Under the pieces are notes generated by a model. It ran no database searches. It was not told the origin of the DNA and was given only the letters and a program-made list of their open reading frames with translations. A DNA stretch of 38,897 bases from contig CAZSNT010000093.1 in the NCBI GenBank assembly GCA_964607765.1, positions 1 to 38,897 of the forward strand. Direction: 5' to 3'. Each line of letters starts with the position of its first letter. Positions within the stretch are counted from its first letter, which is position 1. Below, piece after piece: positions 6,839-13,961 of this stretch. A program made the translations under genes and the position numbers. The stretch comes from CAZSNT01 sp964607765 (GTDB taxonomy: Bacteria; Verrucomicrobiota; Lentisphaeria; Oligosphaerales; JABHEG01).

Positions 6839-9800
6839 CTACTCCCCACGCTTGCGCGCCGCACGCATGTTCCCGAAGTCCACGCGCCCTGCCCCTTCCT
6901 GCGGATAGGCGATCAGCAGAACAGTGTCGGGCTGGAACCCCGCCGGCCAGGAAGCCTGGTACTGCCAACCCGTCTGGGCTGTCTTGAACGTGTTCCGCCC
7001 GAAATCGAACGCCACATTCGGGTTCTCACCGGGCCGAATGAACGCCGCCTCCGTCTCGATGTATCCCACCGGGCCGACCCCGGTGAAGCCGAGCGCCACG
7101 CGACCACCGCCGGGCAAGTGACTGGTCACGTCCACAAGCACGACGCTGTCACGGGCCACGGCGAACGTGAGGGGGCGCCCGACCACAGCCTGCGAACGCC
7201 AGCTCTGAAACGCATGCGTGCCTTCCTCGAACTCGAGCGTTATGCCGTCCCGCGCCTCAAGCGTGACACTCACGGTCGGCTCCAGGAAATGTGAGCCCTG
7301 CCAGCCTTCCGGCATCTGCCACTGCGCCACATCGGCCGACAGCGACACGGGCTGAGCAGGCAGGCGCGCCAACTGACGCCGCCGCACCACAGAAAGCGGC
7401 GCCCTGGTGTCCCCCGGGCGATTCGCGAACCGCACATCGCTCAGCGCGCCGTCATTGATGCAGTACATCGCAATGTTGGTCCCCATCCGGATCGACGACT
7501 CCTGCATCTCGCGCGGCGACAGATCGGTCAGCGACACCACCAACGGCGCCGTGCGTTCGTCGATCTCCAGACCATCGCCGTAGTCGTTCCGCGTGTAGAT
7601 CACAGTAAGCCGGCCCTTCAGCCAGATCCCCTCCAGATAATTCTGTCGATACTTGTCGCCGGGCGGCACCATGTACCCCTTGTAGCCTCGGGTCAGATCG
7701 TAGGGACCGCGGAACAGCGCGTGCCCTTCCGGAATCCGCGCAAACCGGCCGCGGGGCATGATCCGTCGCAGCTCGCGCCTCACAGCTGCATCGAACGCGT
7801 CGTCGCCGACGTCCGTCGAATCGTTGATCCACAGGTAGCCGCCCGCCTGCAGGTACTCCCGCAGATTGCTCACTTCGCCAGCCGTGAAGTGGAAGTCCGT
7901 GTGCCCGCTCATGAACAGGAACGGGGCCTGCCTGATCTCCGGCGCGTCCAGCTTCACATTCCGGCTGTCAAACGGCAGGATGCTGCCCGTGCGCATCTCG
8001 AACTGGTGTGCCAGATTCAGCATTGCCGTGCGGTCACAGTCCCAGTCGCCCGAATGCTGCAGATTCGGGAACGTGCGCGGCCAGCGGCTCCGGCCCCTAT
8101 TCTGGTTTGGATCACCCCAGGCAAGCGAGGCTGCGGCGTCGGCCGCGGACGCCGGCGCGTCAGCGGCAATCTCAGCGGCCGACACGGGAAGCTCACGCGA
8201 CGCGGACAATACAGGCTCAGGCAACGCGGGAGACGCCAGCTCAAGGGCAGAAGACGCAGAAGGAGCGTCGGCTCGGCTACTCCCGGCCGGTCCTTGCCTG
8301 CGCCTGGATGGACCGCGGCCGCCATCACTCCCCGCCGCGACCAGATCCCCTAACGTGCCGCGCACTGCACCGACCGGCGCCGACGCCGACACCGGCCCCG
8401 TACCGGACGCCGCATCGTCGACAAACGCGGTCGAATCGACGCCGGCTGGTGCCACCGACCGCTTCCCTGTCGTGCCCTGCCCCGACGGCGCCGTCGTGCC
8501 CACGAGCCCCGTAGCAGATCCCCGCGCAACTGCAGACGCAGCACCGGAGCCAACGCCGCCGGCTGACTTCCTGCCAGGCCGGCGTGCACCGGAGGACGCT
8601 GAGAGAGAACCCGGCGCCGACAAAGGCCGATCCACGGCCGCTGGACCCCCAACACCCGACGTCCCCGTGCCGTCTGCCATGGTTCCGCCACCCCCTGTCT
8701 GCGCTGCCGCGGCCAAGGCCGCCCGGGCCGGCGCATCGCCGGATGCGGAGCCGCGGATGGGTGACGCGGCACGACCCGCTCCGGGACGAGGCGCTGCCCC
8801 GTCCCGCCCGGAAGCGGAACGCTTTGCCCCACGCGACGACGACTTGGAACGCGACGGCGCCTCGGCAACAGCCAGGCCGTGAATCGAGGGGCGCGCCGGA
8901 GACGCTGCCTCTGCCCCAACCGCTGCCGCCTCACCCACCGCCCGGCTCCCGGTCGGCGCGCCGGGTGCGGCCGTTGCCACGCCCGATGCCGCCTGCGTCC
9001 CCATGCCGGCACGACCCGATGACGTCGCAGCCACAGGAGCGGCGCCCGACGACATGGCGCTGCCCGTCGCCGCCTTCATTGCGCGCTTGCCAGGTTGGCC
9101 TGCAAACCCCGAGGGGGCCTGCATGGCCGCAGACGCGCGCGGCACGGACGGAGTCAACGCAGTGCCGCTCGAACGGGCCGAGCCGGTCGCACCCGTCACG
9201 GTCCCGACCGTAACGGAAGTCTGCCCTGCAACACGCACAGCACGGCCAACGTCGGCCGTCGATGCGACCGCGGAAGACACCGGGGCGCCGCCCGTCGGCG
9301 CGACCGGAGCGGAACCGCCCGACTCCGAAGCAGCACCGGCCGCGCGGCGCTTGCCTGGCGCCTGGGAAGCCTGGACCGCGATGCCGGCCACGTCCGTCGT
9401 CTGCGGCCGGGCGGTTGCACGCGGCAGACTCGCAGCGCTCGGATCTGCCGACGCCTCGTGTGGAACGGGCGTCGCACCCGTCTGCAGCCCCGTAGCGGAA
9501 GGCGCGTCGCGGCCGGTCGGCGCGGCCGTACCATGCGCGGGAGTCGATGTCGCGGCGTGTGCCTGGCCCGATGCCGTCGTGTCCTCGTGCTTCTGCGCAG
9601 ACACACGCGGCGCCGTCGATGCCAGGGCAGCCGGTGCGGCACGCTCGCGCGCCACCTCGACAGCCACGTCCGCCGTGGCCGTTGCGGGATCCGCACGCGT
9701 TTCGGGCCGATCCGCGGTCAACGCCCTGGCGCCAACTTCCGGAGACGCACCCAACGTCACGTGCGCCTTGCGCGACGCTGAAGCCTGCGACTGCTCCGCA

Positions 9801-12766
9801 CGCGGAGCCGGTTCCTCGTGTTTGCGCGCCAACTCCTGTGTCGACTCCGTCGGGAGCTCGGCCGGCGCCAGGTCCTCGCGGACCAAGTCCTCGACACGCT
9901 CGGAGGCCTCGGTCTCCGCAGCGGCAGCTGCCGCCTCGGGCGTCTCAGTGGCCAGCGGCACGGCCTCGGCCTCCGGCACAGCGTCAAGCTCAACCTGCGC
10001 CTTGCGCGACGCTGAAGCCTGCGACTGCTCCGCCTGCGGGGCCGACTCCGCATGCTTGCGCGCCAGCTCTTGCGTCGACTCGCTCGGGAGCTCTTCCGGC
10101 TCCAGATCCTCACGAGCCAGGTCTTCGACCGGCTCGGACGCCTCGGTCTCCGCAGCGGCGGCCGGCGCTTCCGACGGCGCCACCTCCCGCGCCTCGTCCT
10201 GCGCTGCAGGCTCCGCGGCCGCTTCTTCTCTCTCCGCAGCGGCCTCGGCCGGCGTGCCCTCAGCCGACGATTCCGCAGCCGTCTCGGCAGCGATGGACTC
10301 CTCCACAACGGGCGGCGGATTGCTGACCGTCATCACGGTGACCGGCGCCCCGCCCGGGTGCTGCTGCAACTCACTCTCCGGTAATACCATGCACAGAATG
10401 GCCGCGTGCACGAGCACAGACACAATGAGGAACGCGGTACGCGGAGACAGACGCAAACACGCTGCGAGCAGTAACACCAGCAAGAGAAGAAGCAGGAGCA
10501 GCCACTTGGGCGACAAGCCCTGCCACCACGGCCGGGCCGGACCCGGCACGGGTGCCGGGAGCACGGGAACGGATGCCGTCTCCTCCGGCGGCCGGTCGCT
10601 CCCGTATTCGCACGTCAACGGCACCGAGACGGGCGCCAGGCCAGGGCCCGTGACGTGCAGTACCGTCCGCCACGTCCGACGCGACGACGGTGTCTCCAGC
10701 ACAGCGCGAACCGCCACCTCAACCGGCTCCTGTCTCACCGTCACAGACGCGTTGGCGATCTCCAGTTCCGCCCGGTCAGCCGCGACCGACAGCGGGCACA
10801 CGCCGTCCGGGCTCAGCCGCAGCGTGAGAGTGCCCGTCACCGCCGTGCGGTCGCCGTCGACCCGGGCAGTCACACCCGACAGGTCAGCCTTGATCGTCGG
10901 ACACGCCACGCGCCCCCGGATCGGGAACTGCCACTCGCGGACGCCGAGCACTACCGCCAGCGTGCGACTGAATACGCTGCCCGCGCTGTCCGAGGCCGCG
11001 CGTACCGTGATCGGTATCGTGCTGCGTCGATCCCGTGAGACGCGGCCGCGCACCTCAACGGCCACCCCTGCCCGCGCATCGCCGCGCAGGTGCAGTTCGG
11101 GCGTGGTGTGCGGCGCACACTGCGCCAGCACCTCTATCTCGCGCACCGCCTCGCGGCCCGGGTAGACATCGCCGAAGTCCACGCTGTCTGCCGATGCCCA
11201 GAGCGTGGCCGCCAGACCGGTCGCCGTCGGTTCAGTGGCCGCCACGGGGGCAGTGGCAAAGGCCGCGTCGGGCGCTGCACCGACGTCGGGCCGCACCACG
11301 GGCAGGACCCGCGTCGCGGCGCCCGTCCGGGGTGCGGAGTCCGCATGCCGCACAAAACTCACGATGGTCTGCCTGTACACGGGCCCGGACGTCAGTCGGG
11401 CGCGAAGCTCGACGCTGACCGAGTAGCGCCCCGGCACGGTCGTGTGCTCGTGCCCCATGCGGAACAAACCGAACGGCGTGCGGTCAGGTGTGACACGGTG
11501 TGTGTCGCCCTGGGGATCGTGAACGATGCAGGTGAGCCGGGCGTCCCGGACACGCTCGCCCTGGCGCAGGAACGCGAACAACTGCAGCGGCGTGCCCGCG
11601 GCGGCGGCCGCGCTCAGACCGACGGCCTCCAATGCCAGGTCCGTGTCGGCCACCAGATCACAGGCAGTCCGGCCGCGCCCCTTGAACTGCAGAACATGCG
11701 TCGCAGAACCGCCGGAAGGCAGCGGGTGGAATCCCAGTCCGCTCTGCCCGGAAGACAGCAGCGCCCCGTCCAGGCGGCACTCGACAGTGCCCGACAAAGG
11801 CGCGAGCATCACGATCGTGTTGTGCATCGTCTCGTCAAGCTGCAGCGGCAGCTCTGCCGCGCCGGTTACACCGACTACCTGATGCATGACCGTTCGGGGA
11901 GACTCGATGATGCGGAAAATCCGCGTGAAGATGCCATGAAGCTGCTCAGCGCTCGGCGCGTCGAAGTACAAGCCGCCCGTTTCTTGCGCAATCCGGCCGA
12001 GCAAAGCTGCATCCGCGTCAGCCGACAGCCCGATCGTGTACACCGGACTGCCGTCCGCCGCCAACGCGCGGTGTGTGTCACGGTACCTGCGCTTGGGCTG
12101 GCCGTCCGACAGGAACATGACCACGCCACGCTCCGCGGCAGTGCGCGCCAGCAGCGCAGCGGCGGTCGCCAGCGGCTCGTTGAAATCCGTCGAGCCGCGC
12201 GGCCGGAGACGACGCAACACGCGGTCCAGCCGCGTGATCGACGCGGGGGAGGTGGGCGGGACCAGGACCTCAACCGTGTCCCGGAACACAATCACGGAGA
12301 GCGAACGAATGCGGCGGCTGGCCCGCGAGAGTCTCCAGAATTGCTCGGCCGCACGCAAGCGCAGGTCCGCAGGATCGTTCTCACGCATGCTGTGCGAGCC
12401 GTCAAGGACAAGAACGACATCAAACGTGTCCGGTTTCAGTACAAACCGGGGCTGCAGCACAACCGCGTGCACGCCATCGGGTGACTGCGCCTTGAGAACG
12501 AATGTGCCGGTCTGTTGCACGCGTATCCGGCCGCATACCCAATGCTCCTCGCCCTGGGATACACGCACACACTCGGCCGATGTGGCAACCGGCCGGTCCG
12601 CTGCGTCTGCCAGCACCAGGACGGGCGACGGCCCGAGGTCGGGCGCAGGCGCGTCAAGCCGCTCCGACACCCAGGCATACCGGTCCTCGGCAGGCACGGC
12701 CTGGGGCCATGACGGCAGAGCACACAGCACTGCCCCCAACAGAACGGAGAACAACAGCCTGCTCAT
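6839..12766 (-). CDS. Giant VWA / TonB-like transmembrane / DUF4159 fusion protein
   Basis: The protein has 1975 residues. A signal peptide (about 1-26) is followed by a VWA domain at about 115-290 with a complete MIDAS (Asp122-x-Ser124-x-Ser126, Thr193, Asp221). Beta-rich Ig-like segments run to about 740. Two transmembrane helices follow (755-771 and 777-796) with Arg residues in the loop between them. The second has Ser783-x3-His787 and is followed by GAPVTVMTVSNPPPVVEE, closely like the TonB transmembrane helix and the segment after it. Residues about 800-1545 are an Ala/Ser/Thr/Pro/Glu-rich linker with a 78-codon duplication. Residues about 1550-1775 match DUF4159 (PF13709; FLFMSGHTDFHFT, GGYLWINDS), then a beta-rich end. 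It would thus be anchored in the inner membrane with both large parts periplasmic. The ATG directly abuts the exbD stop (TAGATG). DUF4159 next to ExbBD is known in this phylum group; I do not know this fusion as a described one. Confidence 0.85.
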   Translation of the reverse strand: MSRLLFSVLLGAVLCALPSWPQAVPAEDRYAWVSERLDAPAPDLGPSPVLVLADAADRPVATSAECVRVSQGEEHWVCGRIRVQQTGTFVLKAQSPDGVHAVVLQPRFVLKPDTFDVVLVLDGSHSMRENDPADLRLRAAEQFWRLSRASRRIRSLSVIVFRDTVEVLVPPTSPASITRLDRVLRRLRPRGSTDFNEPLATAAALLARTAAERGVVMFLSDGQPKRRYRDTHRALAADGSPVYTIGLSADADAALLGRIAQETGGLYFDAPSAEQLHGIFTRIFRIIESPRTVMHQVVGVTGAAELPLQLDETMHNTIVMLAPLSGTVECRLDGALLSSGQSGLGFHPLPSGGSATHVLQFKGRGRTACDLVADTDLALEAVGLSAAAAAGTPLQLFAFLRQGERVRDARLTCIVHDPQGDTHRVTPDRTPFGLFRMGHEHTTVPGRYSVSVELRARLTSGPVYRQTIVSFVRHADSAPRTGAATRVLPVVRPDVGAAPDAAFATAPVAATEPTATGLAATLWASADSVDFGDVYPGREAVREIEVLAQCAPHTTPELHLRGDARAGVAVEVRGRVSRDRRSTIPITVRAASDSAGSVFSRTLAVVLGVREWQFPIRGRVACPTIKADLSGVTARVDGDRTAVTGTLTLRLSPDGVCPLSVAADRAELEIANASVTVRQEPVEVAVRAVLETPSSRRTWRTVLHVTGPGLAPVSVPLTCEYGSDRPPEETASVPVLPAPVPGPARPWWQGLSPKWLLLLLLLLVLLLAACLRLSPRTAFLIVSVLVHAAILCMVLPESELQQHPGGAPVTVMTVSNPPPVVEESIAAETAAESSAEGTPAEAAAEREEAAAEPAAQDEAREVAPSEAPAAAAETEASEPVEDLAREDLEPEELPSESTQELARKHAESAPQAEQSQASASRKAQVELDAVPEAEAVPLATETPEAAAAAAETEASERVEDLVREDLAPAELPTESTQELARKHEEPAPRAEQSQASASRKAHVTLGASPEVGARALTADRPETRADPATATADVAVEVARERAAPAALASTAPRVSAQKHEDTTASGQAHAATSTPAHGTAAPTGRDAPSATGLQTGATPVPHEASADPSAASLPRATARPQTTDVAGIAVQASQAPGKRRAAGAASESGGSAPVAPTGGAPVSSAVASTADVGRAVRVAGQTSVTVGTVTGATGSARSSGTALTPSVPRASAAMQAPSGFAGQPGKRAMKAATGSAMSSGAAPVAATSSGRAGMGTQAASGVATAAPGAPTGSRAVGEAAAVGAEAASPARPSIHGLAVAEAPSRSKSSSRGAKRSASGRDGAAPRPGAGRAASPIRGSASGDAPARAALAAAAQTGGGGTMADGTGTSGVGGPAAVDRPLSAPGSLSASSGARRPGRKSAGGVGSGAASAVARGSATGLVGTTAPSGQGTTGKRSVAPAGVDSTAFVDDAASGTGPVSASAPVGAVRGTLGDLVAAGSDGGRGPSRRRQGPAGSSRADAPSASSALELASPALPEPVLSASRELPVSAAEIAADAPASAADAAASLAWGDPNQNRGRSRWPRTFPNLQHSGDWDCDRTAMLNLAHQFEMRTGSILPFDSRNVKLDAPEIRQAPFLFMSGHTDFHFTAGEVSNLREYLQAGGYLWINDSTDVGDDAFDAAVRRELRRIMPRGRFARIPEGHALFRGPYDLTRGYKGYMVPPGDKYRQNYLEGIWLKGRLTVIYTRNDYGDGLEIDERTAPLVVSLTDLSPREMQESSIRMGTNIAMYCINDGALSDVRFANRPGDTRAPLSVVRRRQLARLPAQPVSLSADVAQWQMPEGWQGSHFLEPTVSVTLEARDGITLEFEEGTHAFQSWRSQAVVGRPLTFAVARDSVVLVDVTSHLPGGGRVALGFTGVGPVGYIETEAAFIRPGENPNVAFDFGRNTFKTAQTGWQYQASWPAGFQPDTVLLIAYPQEGAGRVDFGNMRAARKRGE
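9767..10164 (-). repeat. 234-bp in-frame duplication inside the giant gene
   Basis: Segments 9767-9930 and 10001-10164 match at a constant offset of 234 bp, i.e. 78 codons (about residues 868-1000). The shared protein text includes STQELARKH, AEQSQASASRKA and AAAETEASE. The copies differ at scattered sites, so the duplication is not very recent. It lengthens the periplasmic linker after the TonB-like helix. Confidence 0.85.
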
Positions 12767-13186
12767 CTACTCCACTTCGCGTACAATCCGTTGCGTCAGG
12801 GCGTAGTCCGAAACTCCGCACTTCTTGCACAGATTCATCACGCCCATGATCGTGCCGTGCCGGGCGCTGGTGTCGCCGCGGATCTCCACCTTGCCGCGCT
12901 CTCCCGCGCCCAACTGCATGAGATCCTGCTCCAGATCGGCCAGCGACATGATGCGCTTGCCGACCACGATAACCCCGGATTCCCGGACGTTGATGACGTA
13001 CTGCTGCTCCTCCCGGGCGATCATCTCGCCCTCGGTCCCCTCAGGCAACTCCACCTTCAGATCGCGCTCCTCGCTGTAGAACGTCGTCGCCACGAGAAAG
13101 AACACGATGAGGATGAAAATGATGTCGATCAGAGGAGTGAGCGGCACCTCGAAGGACTCGGTTGTATCCCAGCGACCTCTAGCCAT
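12767..13186 (-). CDS. exbD: ExbD/TolR-family proton channel subunit
   Basis: A 139-residue inner-membrane protein with a short cytoplasmic N-terminus, one transmembrane helix (PLTPLIDIIFILIVFFLVAT, residues 15-34) and a periplasmic domain ending in the typical ExbD fold (INVRESGVIVV ... KVEIRGDTSARHGTIMGVMNLCKKCG). Asp21 occupies the position of the essential proton-carrying Asp of ExbD/TolR. It works with ExbB to convert the proton gradient into movement of a TonB-type partner. The stop TAG touches the ATG of the giant gene, whose second helix is the obvious partner. The symbol is given by family; TolR cannot be told apart from ExbD by sequence alone. Confidence 0.93.
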   Translation of the reverse strand: MARGRWDTTESFEVPLTPLIDIIFILIVFFLVATTFYSEERDLKVELPEGTEGEMIAREEQQYVINVRESGVIVVGKRIMSLADLEQDLMQLGAGERGKVEIRGDTSARHGTIMGVMNLCKKCGVSDYALTQRIVREVE

Positions 13187-13192
13187 GGCCCA

Positions 13193-13954
13193 CTACTCCG
13201 GCGGCAGTATCAACGCTTCCTTGGCCAGTTCCTCACAGCGGTGCAACAGAGCTTCCGCCTTGCCGGTGAAGTAGTGGTAAGACAGCAGCATGGGGATGGC
13301 CACAATGAGCCCCAGGCAGGTCGTGAGCAACGCCTTCGATATGCCGGCAGCCAATGCGGTCGGATCGCCCAGCGCGCCCTCGCGCGCCACGACATCGAAC
13401 GCCTCGATAATGCCCATCACCGTACCCAGCAGCCCCAGCAGCGGCGCCGTGTTGGCGATGATGCCGATCGGGCGCGCACAACGCCGCAGCCGCCACACCA
13501 TCTCGTCCACCGTCTCCTCCACTGCGGCCTGGATCTGCTGAGTCGTGCCCTTGCGCCACAGATGCCCGACACTCAGAATCCGGTAGACACACACCTTCTG
13601 GTTCTTCTCGATCAGGCTGGGAACGGCCTCACGCGCATCCGGGCCCTCGAGCGTTCGACGCGCCGACGGCGGCAGAATCGCGCCGCGCCGCGTGCGGAAG
13701 GCCACCTCCAGAATCAAGGCCAGACCGATGATGGACAGGCCCAGAATCACATACATGACCTCGCCGCCGCGCTGGACCGTCTCCCAGACCGTGCTGCCCA
13801 GCATACCGGAACCACCGTCCTCGGCCGCGTGACTGACCATGCCGAGACCGAAGGTCGCCGCAAACGCTGCAGCCCGCCGCAAGCGGCACAACAGCCTGCA
13901 GTGCCGCAGTGGTGCGAGACCGCTCGCCCCGCCAATAAGAACACTCCGAACCAT
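13193..13954 (-). CDS. exbB: ExbB/TolQ/MotA-family proton channel subunit
   Basis: A 253-residue inner-membrane protein. The N-terminal hydrophobic stretch to about residue 45 looks like a signal peptide (ending near SHA), as in many planctomycete-type ExbB proteins. A first helix follows (VMYVILGLSIIGLALILEV), then a cytoplasmic domain and the paired helices (ANTAPLLGLLGTVMGIIEAF and KALLTTCLGLIVAIPMLLSY). The GLLGTVMGI and TTCLGLIVAIP motifs are the hallmark of the family. It overlaps no neighbour but lies 6 bp from exbD and 7 bp from the TPR gene, so all four genes are surely one operon. ATG at 13954. The symbol is by family. Confidence 0.93.
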   Translation of the reverse strand: MVRSVLIGGASGLAPLRHCRLLCRLRRAAAFAATFGLGMVSHAAEDGGSGMLGSTVWETVQRGGEVMYVILGLSIIGLALILEVAFRTRRGAILPPSARRTLEGPDAREAVPSLIEKNQKVCVYRILSVGHLWRKGTTQQIQAAVEETVDEMVWRLRRCARPIGIIANTAPLLGLLGTVMGIIEAFDVVAREGALGDPTALAAGISKALLTTCLGLIVAIPMLLSYHYFTGKAEALLHRCEELAKEALILPPE

Positions 13955-13961
13955 GATCAGC

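Noticed and set aside
9003..11165. Plus-strand open frame of 720 codons antisense to the giant gene
   Set aside because: It runs opposite the Ala/Ser/Thr-rich linker; its composition (Ala, Ser, Thr, Arg, no motif) mirrors the GC-rich sense strand, and it has no ribosome site.
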